A stretch of 64,000 nucleotides of DNA from Streptomyces thermodiastaticus (GTDB lineage Bacteria; Actinomycetota; Actinomycetes; Streptomycetales; Streptomycetaceae): the NCBI RefSeq assembly GCF_014656135.1, contig NZ_BNBV01000007.1:124001-188000 (forward strand). Direction: 5' to 3'. This document shows, piece after piece, positions 33,015 to 44,884 of this stretch (positions are counted from its first letter, which is position 1; every line of letters starts with the position of its first letter). The position numbers and the translations under genes are program-made. Under the pieces are notes generated by a model, which was not told the origin of the DNA, made no database searches, and worked only from the letters and a program-made list of their open reading frames with translations.

Positions 33015-33593
33015 GTGAGACTCTTCGCGGCGCTGGTGCCGCCGGACGACGTCGTCGACCGGCTCGCCGGCACGGTCGCCGAGCTGCGGCGGCTGCCCGG
33101 CGCCGACGGCCTGCGCTGGACCGGCCGGCCGGGCTGGCACCTCACGCTCGCCTTCTACGGCGAGGTGGACGCCGGCACCGTCCCCGAGCTGTCGGACCGG
33201 CTGGGCCGCGCGGCAGGCCGCACCCCCGCCTTCTCGCTCGCCCTGCGCGGCGGCGGCCGGTTCGGGCGCGGCAGCGCCCTGTGGGCCGGCGCGGACGGCG
33301 ATCTGCGCACCCTGAGGCTGCTGGCCTCGCGGGCGGAGGCGGCCGCCCGCAAGGCCGGTGTGCCGATGGGCGAGCACCGGCCCTACACGGCGCATCTGAC
33401 GGTGGCCCGCGGCCGCGGCCGCCACACGGTGGACGTCCGGCCCTGGGTGCGGGCGCTGCAGGACTTCTCCAGCCGGCCGTGGACCGTGGACGAACTGCTC
33501 CTCGTGAGCAGCCGGCCCCCCGGGGCCGGGGTGCCGGGCGCACAGCCGAGTTATGAAACGGTCGGCCGCTGGCCGCTGAACGGGGCCCGTTAG
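33015..33593 (+). CDS. thpR: RNA 2',3'-cyclic phosphodiesterase (2'-5' RNA ligase family)
   Basis: 192 residues with the two HxTx motifs of the 2H phosphoesterase fold: HLTLAFYGEV (about 42-51) and HLTVARGRG (about 131-139). It opens 2',3'-cyclic phosphates in RNA and was originally named LigT/ThpR. The start is GTG at 33015 after a GACACT -10-like element 6 nt upstream. Its TAG stop forms part of the -10 box of the tiny gene that follows. Confidence 0.9.
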   Translation: MRLFAALVPPDDVVDRLAGTVAELRRLPGADGLRWTGRPGWHLTLAFYGEVDAGTVPELSDRLGRAAGRTPAFSLALRGGGRFGRGSALWAGADGDLRTLRLLASRAEAAARKAGVPMGEHRPYTAHLTVARGRGRHTVDVRPWVRALQDFSSRPWTVDELLLVSSRPPGAGVPGAQPSYETVGRWPLNGAR

Positions 33594-33596
33594 TCT
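33591..33596 (+). promoter_or_regulatory. -10 element TAGTCT overlapping the thpR stop codon
   Basis: TAGTCT begins at the TAG stop of thpR and ends 6 nt before the GTG of the 29-residue gene, the leaderless arrangement seen elsewhere in this window. Confidence 0.4.
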
Positions 33597-33602
33597 CGAA
33601 GG

Positions 33603-33692
33603 GTGGACCCGACAACCCGGAACCGGATCATGGCCGGTGCGCTCGTGCTGATGTTGGCTGTCGTCGCCCTGGCGGCCGCGCTCGGCAAGTGA
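33603..33692 (+). CDS. 29-residue single-span membrane peptide
   Basis: The GTG at 33603 opens a frame starting MDPTTRNRIMAGALVLM, followed by VVALAAALGK and a stop: a short basic head and one hydrophobic helix. Similar miniproteins recur behind thpR-type genes in streptomycete genomes, as far as I recall. A leaderless -10 box supports expression. Function unknown. Confidence 0.55.
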   Translation: MDPTTRNRIMAGALVLMLAVVALAAALGK

Positions 33693-33743
33693 TGCCGGGC
33701 ACGGCCGCCACCGGCCACCGGCCACCGGTGACCGGACGGTGTC

Positions 33744-34736
33744 TCACCAGGCGAAGGCCTCAGGGGACGGACCCGGGCCCGGGAAGATCTCGTCCAGGCC
33801 GGCCAGCAGCTCCTCGCTCAGCTTCAGCTCCACCGCCCGCAGCGCGGACCGGAGCTGCTCGGCGGTGCGCGGGCCGACGATGGGCCCCGTCACTCCGGGA
33901 CGGGTGAGCAGCCAGGCCAGCGCGACCTCGCCGGGCCGCAGACCGTGCTTGTCGACCAGGTCCTCGTAGGCCTGGATCTTCGCCCGCTGGGCCGGGTCGT
34001 TCAGCGCGTCGGCCGCGCGGCCGGAGGAGCGGCGCCCGCCCTCGGCCTCCTTCTTGACCACCCCGCCGAGTAGCCCGCCGTGCAGCGGCGACCAGGGGAT
34101 GACGCCGAGGCCGTAGTCCTGCGCGGCCGGGATGACCTCCATCTCGGCGCGCCGTTCGGCCAGGTTGTACAGGCACTGCTCGCTCACCAGGCCGATGGTG
34201 CCGCCGCGGCGCGCGGCGATCTCGTTGGCCTGGGCGATCTTGTAGCCGGGGAAGTTGGACGAACCGACGTACAGGATCTTGCCCTGCTGGACGAGGACGT
34301 CGACGGCCTGCCAGATCTCCTCGAACGGGGTGTCCCGGTCGATGTGGTGGAACTGGTAGACGTCGATGTGGTCGGTCCGCAGCCGCTTCAGGCTGGCGTC
34401 GACGGCCCGCCGGATGTTCAGTGCCGAGAGCTTGTCGTGGTTGGGCCAGGCCGGACCGTCCGGGCCCATGTTGCCGTACACCTTGGTCGCCAGGACCACC
34501 TTGTCGCGGCGGTCACCGCCCTTGGCGAACCAGTTGCCGATGATGGTCTCGGTGCGGCCCTTGTTCTCGCCCCAGCCGTAGACGTTGGCGGTGTCGAAGA
34601 AGTTGATCCCGGCGTCCAGCGCCTCGTCCATGATCGCGTGGCTGTCCGCCTCGTCGGTCTGCGGACCGAAGTTCATGGTGCCGAGGACCAGCCGGCTGAC
34701 CTTGAGACCGGTGCGTCCGAGCTGCGTGTAGTCCAT
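33744..34736 (-). CDS. Aldo/keto reductase
   Basis: 330 residues. TIM-barrel AKR with DTANVYGWGENKGRTE (catalytic Asp and Tyr), the lysine in VVLATKVYGNMG, QFHHID, and the NADPH-binding IPWSPLHGGLLGG and PIVGPRTAEQLRSAL. It reduces a carbonyl with NADPH; the family includes YhdN/Tas-like and general stress protein 69-like enzymes. The ATG at 34736 begins MDYTQLGRTGLKVSRL, the canonical start. Confidence 0.92.
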   Translation of the reverse strand: MDYTQLGRTGLKVSRLVLGTMNFGPQTDEADSHAIMDEALDAGINFFDTANVYGWGENKGRTETIIGNWFAKGGDRRDKVVLATKVYGNMGPDGPAWPNHDKLSALNIRRAVDASLKRLRTDHIDVYQFHHIDRDTPFEEIWQAVDVLVQQGKILYVGSSNFPGYKIAQANEIAARRGGTIGLVSEQCLYNLAERRAEMEVIPAAQDYGLGVIPWSPLHGGLLGGVVKKEAEGGRRSSGRAADALNDPAQRAKIQAYEDLVDKHGLRPGEVALAWLLTRPGVTGPIVGPRTAEQLRSALRAVELKLSEELLAGLDEIFPGPGPSPEAFAW

Positions 34737-34786
34737 GGTCCCCAAGCCAACGCCGAGAAACGGCCCAGGGCAAGATCCGGAGCCGG

Positions 34787-35371
34787 TCAGTCGCGGGGGA
34801 ACTCTCCGGTACGCAGGACGAGACCGACCGGGGTGGCGGTCATGTCGACGTCGGCGCCGAAGGCGACCGTGAGTTCGCTGAGGTAGTCGCCGTCCTTCGG
34901 CTGGCTGTACAGGTGGCACTTTCCCTGGTAGGGATCGACCACGAGGTAGACGGGTACCTCAGCGGTGGCGTACGCGGTTTTTTTGGGGCCGTAGTCGTTC
35001 TGCGCGGTGCCCTTCGAGATGACCTCGGCGACGAATTCCACGTCGTCGCAGCTCCACAGCCCTGCCGGAGTCTTCTCGGCGTTCTCGGAGACAAGGGTGA
35101 CGTCGGAGGCGAAGCCGTTGAGGTGACCGGGGTAGTCGACACGGACGTCGGACTTGACGCGTCGGCGGGGGAACCGTGCGCGCAGCTGTTCCACGATGTC
35201 GAGAATGATCTCCCAGTGGGTGTCCCGCTGCGGCGACATGAAGATGGCCCCCTCGACGATCTCGACCTTGTAACCCTCGGGGGTGGTCCGCTCGAGCGAC
35301 TCGAACAGCTCGTCCAGAGTCAGCTCGTTCCTCTCCTCGGCCATCTCGATCCTGTCTTCGAGGACGGTCAT
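34787..35371 (-). CDS. Uma2 family nuclease-like protein
   Basis: 194 residues. PD-(D/E)XK fold of the Uma2/DUF820 family: HWEIILDIVEQLRARF, acidic FASDVTLVS, VEFVAEVISKGT and VYLVVDPYQG. The family is abundant in streptomycetes and its role is unknown; restriction or repair has been suggested. The ATG at 35371 has GGAGGAG 7 nt upstream. The coding strand contains a run of seven A (34978-34984), unusual in this genome and prone to slippage. Confidence 0.88.
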   Translation of the reverse strand: MTVLEDRIEMAEERNELTLDELFESLERTTPEGYKVEIVEGAIFMSPQRDTHWEIILDIVEQLRARFPRRRVKSDVRVDYPGHLNGFASDVTLVSENAEKTPAGLWSCDDVEFVAEVISKGTAQNDYGPKKTAYATAEVPVYLVVDPYQGKCHLYSQPKDGDYLSELTVAFGADVDMTATPVGLVLRTGEFPRD

Positions 35372-35457
35372 CGTGGCGCTCCTCCCCGGCTGCCTCACAC
35401 GAGTGCAGCCGCCCGGTACAACGGTACGCACGCCGTCCGAGACACGCTGGGTTCCGC

Positions 35458-36150
35458 TCATGCCGTGCGCGTGGCCGTGTACTCCCCTCCGATGCCCCAC
35501 GCCTGATGCAGTGTCGTCGCGAACGCCGCCGCGAGGGCGTGCTCGCCGCGCTCGTTGGGGTGGGTGCCGTCGTAGGTGTGCGTGTCGATGGCGTAGCCGT
35601 CCGGCGGGGACGCCAGCAGCAGCGGGGAGCGGGGTTCGTCCAGGTCGGCCACCGTCTTGGCCAGCAGCTTGTTGAACAGGTCCACCTGGGCGGCGAAGGG
35701 CTCGTCCTGCCGGGCGCGGACGTTGGGGATCACCGGCAGCAGGACCATGCGGATGCGGTCGTTCGCGGCCCGGGCGCCCGCCACGAAGGCGCGCACGTTG
35801 TCGATGGTCTGCCCGGCGTCGGTGTAGAAGCCGAGGTCGATCAGGCCCAGCGACACCAGCAGCACGTCCGGGCGGCAGGTGCGCACCGCGTCCTCGACGA
35901 CCGGGGCCATGTGGATCCAGCCCTCGCCCCAGCCGGCCAGATGGGCGCGGGGGAAGCCGGGGTCGCGGCCGGCGTAGTCGAGCGAGACCGGCGCGTCCGT
36001 CGCCTTGTCGTACAGCGTCTCGCGGGGGCCCACCAGCGTGAACTCCTCGTCGCAGGTGGCGCGCAGATGCTGCCACAGCCGGTAGCGCCAGGTGTGCTCC
36101 CCCGCGCTGCCGATCGTCATGGAGTCACCGATGGGCATGAACCTGAGCAT
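35458..36150 (-). CDS. SGNH/GDSL hydrolase
   Basis: 230 residues. Block I FMPIGDSMTIGSAG carries the nucleophile Ser, block II has Gly in GWGEGWIHM, block III LVSLGLIDLGFYTDAG, and block V YDGTHPNERGEHALA gives the Asp and His. No signal peptide is seen, so it is probably cytoplasmic or leaves by a non-classical route. It cleaves an ester of unknown nature. The start at ATG 36150 begins directly before block I. Confidence 0.85.
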   Translation of the reverse strand: MLRFMPIGDSMTIGSAGEHTWRYRLWQHLRATCDEEFTLVGPRETLYDKATDAPVSLDYAGRDPGFPRAHLAGWGEGWIHMAPVVEDAVRTCRPDVLLVSLGLIDLGFYTDAGQTIDNVRAFVAGARAANDRIRMVLLPVIPNVRARQDEPFAAQVDLFNKLLAKTVADLDEPRSPLLLASPPDGYAIDTHTYDGTHPNERGEHALAAAFATTLHQAWGIGGEYTATRTA

Positions 36151-36277
36151 CCGCACATCATGGACGACTCCGTGCGCACGTGTCGCGTGAAGTCCCCCAC
36201 GGGCGGGAAGCGCACGCCTTCCGCTTGACAGCACCCGTCCGGCCCGCCCGGTGCCCGGGGGATGGCAGGCTTGGCCC

Positions 36278-37261
36278 ATGCGCCGACCGTCCGTCCTGCT
36301 CGCCACGGTCCTTGTCGCCGGGGGCCTGTCCGCCGTGCCCGCCCTCGCCGCCGACGGGGATGACAGCTTCACCATCAAGGACCCGCGGATCACGGAGTCC
36401 AGCGGGCTCGCCGCCTCGCGTCTGCACCCCGGCATCTACTGGACGCACAACGACAGCGACGACGGCCCGTACCTGTACGCCGTGGACAGCGCCACCGGCG
36501 ACACGGTCGCCCGCATCACGCTCAGCGGCATCGGCTCGCCCCGGGACGTGGAGGCCGTCTCCATCGGGCCCGGCGACCAGATCTACGTCGGCGACATCGG
36601 CGACAACCTGGGCGGCAGGTGGCCGTACGTGTGGATCTACCGGCTGCCCGAGCCGGAGAAACTGGTGGACCAGACCGTCCGGGCCACGCAGTACGTGGTG
36701 AAGTACTCCGACGGCCCCCGCGACGCCGAGTCGCTGATCGTGGACCCGAAGACCGGCCGCCCGTACATCATCGACAAGCACGAGGACGGCGGGCACCTGT
36801 ACGAGGGCCCGGCGCGGCTGTCGCCCACCGGCGTCAACGTCTTCCGGCCCGTCGCCCCCGTCGACCTGTGGGCCACCGACGCGGCCCTGTCCCCGGACGG
36901 CACCCAGCTCGCCGTGCGCGGCTACTTCGGCGGGATCTACTACGACTGGAACGGCGGGAAGATCAAGCGCAAGGGGCGGCTGGACGTCCCGCTGCAACGG
37001 CAGGGCGAGTCGGTCACCTACAGCGCCGACGGCACCAAGCTGCTGTACGGCAGCGAGGGTGCCGACAGCCCGGTGACGGCCGAGGAGGCGCCGGACGGCG
37101 CGGCGGGCGCCGGCGGCAGCAAGGCCCCGTCTCCGAGCGGAGGTTCGGGCCTTTCCGGTGCGGTGGGCGGCAGCGGCACGCCGCTCACGGTCGGTGCCCT
37201 GGCCGCGGTCGCGGCGCTGGTGCTCGTCGGCTTCGGAGTGCTGCGGCGCAGGCGGGGCTGA
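36278..37261 (+). CDS. Secreted beta-propeller-like protein with C-terminal membrane anchor
   Basis: 327 residues. Signal peptide MRRPSVLLATVLVAGGLSAV with cleavage after ALAA, then about 230 residues with repeating YAVDSATGDTVARI-, YVGDIGDN- and LSPDGTQLAVRG-like strands of a beta-propeller. A Ser/Gly/Pro linker and one membrane helix with RRRRG follow. It is therefore held at the outer face of the membrane. Function unknown. A CAGGCT -10-like element lies 6 nt before the ATG, so the transcript may be leaderless. Confidence 0.8.
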   Translation: MRRPSVLLATVLVAGGLSAVPALAADGDDSFTIKDPRITESSGLAASRLHPGIYWTHNDSDDGPYLYAVDSATGDTVARITLSGIGSPRDVEAVSIGPGDQIYVGDIGDNLGGRWPYVWIYRLPEPEKLVDQTVRATQYVVKYSDGPRDAESLIVDPKTGRPYIIDKHEDGGHLYEGPARLSPTGVNVFRPVAPVDLWATDAALSPDGTQLAVRGYFGGIYYDWNGGKIKRKGRLDVPLQRQGESVTYSADGTKLLYGSEGADSPVTAEEAPDGAAGAGGSKAPSPSGGSGLSGAVGGSGTPLTVGALAAVAALVLVGFGVLRRRRG

Positions 37262-37268
37262 GGGCCGG

Positions 37269-38123
37269 TCACCGGGTGAAGGCAGCGGCGGTGTCGCGGA
37301 GGAAGGTGCGCAGGCTGCGGGGCCTGGTCCCGGTGAGCGTCGTGACGTCCTCGGACAGCCATGCGGCGTCCCCCTCGGCGATCAGGCCGAACACCTGGGC
37401 GTTGGAGGTGGCGACCGGCTCGGGCAGCCCGGCGGCGATCATCGCCTCCCGGTGCTCGGCGGGCGTGATCCGGCGGTAGGCGATCGTGCGCCCGAGCACC
37501 TGCGTCAGCCCGGCGGTCACGTCCGCGTAACTCACCAGCTCGGGGCCGGTCAGCAGGTACGTACGTCCTTCGTGCGCCGAGGGAGCGGCCGCGACCGCGG
37601 CCGCGGCGGCGGACACGTCACGGGCGTCGACCATCCCGCAGCGGCCCTCGCCGGCCGACATCACGAACCCGTCCGTCTCCTGGACCGTCGCGGCCAGGGC
37701 GAACAGGTTCTGCATGAGGAGGTTCGGCGCGAGCAGCGTGTGCGGCAGGCCGACGGCCCGCAGATGCTCCTCGATCCGCGCATGGTCGCGACGGCGGGCG
37801 ACCGGCGAGCCGGCCGTGGCCTTGTGGTTCGTGATCTTCACGATGTGCCGCACTCCTTGACGTACGGCGGCGTCGATGACGGCGATCTCCTGCGCGGGCA
37901 CCGAGGGCGAGATGAGCAGCACGGTGTCGGTGCCGCGCAGCGCGGCGTCCAGCGTGTCCGGGCGGTCGAAGTCGCCGACGGCGATCTCCGCCCCGCTCCA
38001 GGACCTGTCCCCGGGCGCCCGCGCGGCATCGCGCACCAGGGCGCGGGTGGGCAGCCCGCGTCCGGCGAGCAGGCGGACCGCCTCGCGGCCGATCGTGCCG
38101 GTCGACCCGGTGACCAGGATCAT
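37269..38123 (-). CDS. SDR/NmrA-type NAD(P)H:quinone oxidoreductase (QorB-like)
   Basis: 284 residues. Rossmann motif GSTGTIGREAV at the N-terminus, then the NmrA-like pattern GTDTVLLISP and HIVKITNHKA, an atypical SDR without the Ser-Tyr-Lys triad. QOR2/YtfG proteins reduce quinones with NADPH. The gene is divergent from an HxlR regulator, as in the ytfG-ytfH and qor2-qorR pairs, so quinone detoxification under redox control is a good hypothesis. Confidence 0.85.
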   Translation of the reverse strand: MILVTGSTGTIGREAVRLLAGRGLPTRALVRDAARAPGDRSWSGAEIAVGDFDRPDTLDAALRGTDTVLLISPSVPAQEIAVIDAAVRQGVRHIVKITNHKATAGSPVARRRDHARIEEHLRAVGLPHTLLAPNLLMQNLFALAATVQETDGFVMSAGEGRCGMVDARDVSAAAAAVAAAPSAHEGRTYLLTGPELVSYADVTAGLTQVLGRTIAYRRITPAEHREAMIAAGLPEPVATSNAQVFGLIAEGDAAWLSEDVTTLTGTRPRSLRTFLRDTAAAFTR

Positions 38124-38172
38124 CGACGTCTCCTTCGGTGGCTCAGGGACACGTCGTCAGTCTGGTGCGGGC

Positions 38173-38226
38173 GGTATCGATTGTGAAGAAGGCACCGGAA
38201 GGATATATAGGTACCGTATGGATACC
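38173..38226. promoter_or_regulatory. Candidate HxlR operator region
   Basis: In the 94-bp divergent gap, GGTATC (38173-38178) and GATACC (38221-38226) are inverted copies and a GGTACC palindrome (38210-38215) lies between. The stretch 38186-38215 is unusually AT-rich (ATATATAGGTACC). These sites overlap both starts, fitting control of both genes by a redox-sensing HxlR dimer. Confidence 0.5.
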
Positions 38227-38601
38227 GACTCGCAGGTGACGTATGCGAAGGGCTGCCCCTCCCGCACGGTGCTGAGCGTGCTGGCGAACAAGTGGTCCCT
38301 CTACGTCCTGGGCGTGCTGCGCGGGTACGACCGGCCGCTGCGGTTCACGCAGCTGCGCCGGCAGATCGAGGGCGTCACGCAGAAGTCGCTCACCCAGGCG
38401 CTGCGCAACCTGGAACGCGACGGCCTCGTCAGCCGGACCGTCCATCCCACCGTCCCGCCCCGCGTCGAGTACGCGCTCACCGAGCTCGGACGTGAGGCGG
38501 GCGCGCTCACCACCGCCATTGCCGACTGGGCGAAGAGGAACGCCGACCGCGTGCACGAGGCCCGTGCCGTCTACGACGCGCGGTCGGACGAGCCGTACTG
38601 A
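38218..38601 (+). CDS. HxlR-family regulator (QorR-like)
   Basis: 127 residues. HxlR winged helix with KGCPSRTVLSVLANKWSLYV, where the N-terminal Cys13 corresponds to the redox-sensing Cys of QorR and HypR. FTQLRRQIEGVTQKSLTQAL and VPPRVEYALTELGRE complete the domain. It probably represses the divergent quinone reductase until the cysteine is oxidised. The ATG at 38218 lies inside the operator region. A MerR remnant begins at its stop codon. Confidence 0.9.
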   Translation: MDTDSQVTYAKGCPSRTVLSVLANKWSLYVLGVLRGYDRPLRFTQLRRQIEGVTQKSLTQALRNLERDGLVSRTVHPTVPPRVEYALTELGREAGALTTAIADWAKRNADRVHEARAVYDARSDEPY

Positions 38602-38795
38602 CGCCGCCGCCCGCACGGGCCACCCCCGACCTGCTGCGGCGCCTGGCCCAGGAACAAGACCGCATCGAGAGGCACATCGCGGAGCTGACCCGCACCCGGG
38701 ACCGGCTCGACTCCGTCATCGCCGGGGCCGAGGCCACCCTGGACACCGGCACCGCCTGCCCCGAGGAGGCGGCGGCCCGGTCCGGCGGGGCCTGA
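38598..38795 (+). pseudogene. Remnant of a MerR-family regulator C-terminal coiled coil
   Basis: Beginning at the HxlR stop codon, in another frame, 65 sense codons with no start codon read DLLRRLAQEQDRIERHIAEL and then TRTRDRLDSVIAGAE before a TGA. This is the antiparallel coiled-coil and dimer helix pattern typical of MerR C-termini. The helix-turn-helix part is absent. It looks like a MerR gene whose 5' part was lost when the HxlR segment joined here. Confidence 0.6.
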
Positions 38796-38820
38796 CGGCA
38801 GGAGAGGGCGTGCGCGCAGA

Positions 38821-38854
38821 GCCGGGAAACGCGAAGGGCCGGGAAACGCGAGGG
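38821..38854. repeat. 17-bp direct repeat, two copies
   Basis: GCCGGGAAACGCGAAGG at 38821-38837 is followed directly by GCCGGGAAACGCGAGGG at 38838-38854. Confidence 0.7.
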
Positions 38855-38884
38855 GCGCCCGGTGGATCGATCACCGGGCGCCCC
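38852..38884. terminator. Perfect 13-bp hairpin downstream of HxlR/MerR remnant and serC
   Basis: GGGGCGCCCGGTG (38852-38864) pairs exactly with CACCGGGCGCCCC (38872-38884) around a GATCGAT loop. It lies between convergent transcription units and can stop both. Confidence 0.8.
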
Positions 38885-38893
38885 GTCGTCGAT

Positions 38894-38938
38894 ACGCGTC
38901 CGTACGCCGCTCACCCGTCGTGACGCGTCCGTACGCCG
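38894..38938. repeat. 16-bp direct repeat, period 29
   Basis: ACGCGTCCGTACGCCG occurs exactly at 38894-38909 and 38923-38938. Confidence 0.7.
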
Positions 38939-38946
38939 TTGTAAAA

Positions 38947-38988
38947 CCGTACGTGGAGCCGTACGCGGTGCCGTACCTGGTGTTGTAC
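38947..38988. repeat. 12-bp tandem repeat CCGTACnnGGnG
   Basis: CCGTACGTGGAG, CCGTACGCGGTG and CCGTACCTGGTG stand head to tail from 38947, followed by a decayed TTGTAC copy. Both strands could read through it as tetrapeptide repeats, but no gene is supported; it lies just past the serC stop. Confidence 0.7.
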
Positions 38989-39007
38989 GGCGCTCGGCCA
39001 ACAGCTT

Positions 39008-43396
<4,389 letters not shown>

Positions 43397-43400
<4 letters not shown>

Positions 43401-43723
43401 CAGCGGCTCCGCCGGCGACCCCGGACGCCGGGGAGGCCTCCGCCCGGCCGGACGGAGGCGTGCGGCCGGACGGAGGCGTGCGGCCGGACGGAGGCGCGCG
43501 GGGCGCGGGAAGCCAGGTGAGGCCGGCGCGGGTGAGGTGCGCACGGCGGCCGGGAACTCGCCGTCACATGACAGTTCCGTCTCCGTTTCTCACTCCTGAC
43601 GCGGGCCACTACGCTGAGCGCTTCGGGGGGCCTCACCCCGTGTGGCCCCACGCGGCGGGATTCGCCCGCCACCCCAGGACCGACCCGACCGGCCCACCCG
43701 AGAAGCGAAGCGCCCCGACGTGA
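43397..43723 (+). CDS. Possible 108-residue protein coupled to the dehydrogenase gene
   Basis: A GTG overlaps the dehydrogenase stop (GTGA) and opens a frame of 108 codons. The first part has three copies of a six-residue RPDGGV/A unit, caused by the 18-bp tandem repeat at 43445-43498; the second part starts MTVPSPFLTPDAGHYAERFG. No family is recognised. The overlap is suggestive, but the sequence could also be non-coding. Confidence 0.3.
43445..43498. repeat. 18-bp tandem repeat, three copies
   Basis: CGGCCGGACGGAGGCGTG at 43445-43462 and 43463-43480, and with a one-base change at 43481-43498. Confidence 0.8.
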
Positions 43724-43766
43724 CCCAGAGCCAGAACCCGAACTCTCACCTCCCCTTGGACCGCCC

Positions 43767-44720
43767 GTGAGCACGCCCCGTACCGCCCCCGAGTCCTCGC
43801 CGGCCCCGGCCACCGCCCTGGGACCCGGTGGAACTCCCCGCCCCTCGGGGCGGTTCGGCTCCCTCGGTCCGGTCGGCCTGGTGTTCGCCGGCGGTGTCTC
43901 GGTGCAGTTCGGCGGCGCGCTGGCGGTGAGCCTGATGCCGCGCGCGGGTGCGCTCGGCGTCGTGACCCTGCGGCTGCTGGTGGCCGCGATCGTGCTGCTC
44001 GCGGTGTGCCGGCCCCGGCTGCGCGGGCACTCGCGCGCCGACTGGGGCACGGTCGTCGTGTTCGGCGTCGCGATGGCCGCGATGAACGGCCTCTTCTACC
44101 AGGCCGTCGCCCGCATCCCCCTGGGCCCCGCCGTCACCCTGGAGGTGCTCGGCCCGCTCGCCCTGTCCGTGCTGGCCTCCCGCCGGCTGATCAACGTGCT
44201 GTGGGCGGGGCTGGCGCTGTGCGGGGTGTTCCTCCTCGGCGGCGGAGGCTTCCGCGGTCTGGACCTCGCCGGTGTGGGTTTCGCGCTGGGCGCGGGAGCC
44301 ATGTGGGCGGCGTACATCGTCTTCAGCGCGCGGACCGGGCGGCGCTTCCCGCAGGCCGACGGGCTGGCCCTGGCGATGGCGGTCGGCGCGGTGCTGTTCC
44401 TGCCGCTCGGCATCGCCGAGTCGGGGACGAAGCTCGCGGACCCGACGACGTTCGGGCTGGGTGCGGCGGTGGCGGTGCTGTCGTCCGTGCTGCCCTACAC
44501 CCTCGAACTGCTCGCGCTGCGCCGCCTGCCCGCCTCCACCTTCGCGATCCTGATGAGCCTGGAGCCGGCCATCGCCGCCACGGCCGGGTTCCTGGTCCTC
44601 GGCCAGTCCCTCGTGCCGTTGGAGGTCGTCGCGATCGCCTTGGTCGTCGTGGCCAGCATGGGCGCGGTGCGGACGCAGGCCGGGCGGGGCGCGCGATCCC
44701 GCGCGCCCCGCGACTCCTGA
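43767..44720 (+). CDS. EamA/RhtA-type exporter
   Basis: 317 residues. Two EamA halves with ten membrane helices: GLVFAGGVSVQFGGALAVSL, MNGLFYQAVARIPLGPAVTLE and, in the second half, LPASTFAILMSLEPAIAATAGFL. RhtA-like proteins export threonine, homoserine or related metabolites. GTG at 43767. It lies some 366 bp after the dehydrogenase and is probably transcribed from its own promoter near 43590-43620. Confidence 0.88.
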   Translation: MSTPRTAPESSPAPATALGPGGTPRPSGRFGSLGPVGLVFAGGVSVQFGGALAVSLMPRAGALGVVTLRLLVAAIVLLAVCRPRLRGHSRADWGTVVVFGVAMAAMNGLFYQAVARIPLGPAVTLEVLGPLALSVLASRRLINVLWAGLALCGVFLLGGGGFRGLDLAGVGFALGAGAMWAAYIVFSARTGRRFPQADGLALAMAVGAVLFLPLGIAESGTKLADPTTFGLGAAVAVLSSVLPYTLELLALRRLPASTFAILMSLEPAIAATAGFLVLGQSLVPLEVVAIALVVVASMGAVRTQAGRGARSRAPRDS

Positions 44721-44790
44721 CCGCCGGCGCACGGGTCACGGGGGCGACGCCCGCAGCCCCGCGCCCGCGCCGGGCACATCTCGTGCGCAC

Positions 44791-44862
44791 GCGCTCGGTG
44801 CGGCTGCGGGGCCGTATGGCGCGCTCGGTGCGGCCGCGGGGCCGTATGGCGCGTTCGGCGCG
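44791..44862. repeat. 30-bp tandem repeat, two copies plus a partial one
   Basis: Units at 44791-44820 and 44821-44850 differ at one base; a partial third (GCGTTCGGCGCG) follows. Each begins GCGCTCGGTGCGGC and ends GGGGCCGTATGGC. It lies between the 3' ends of the convergent EamA and citrate synthase genes. Confidence 0.8.
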
Positions 44863-44884
44863 AGGCCCTCCCGCCCGGTCCGGC

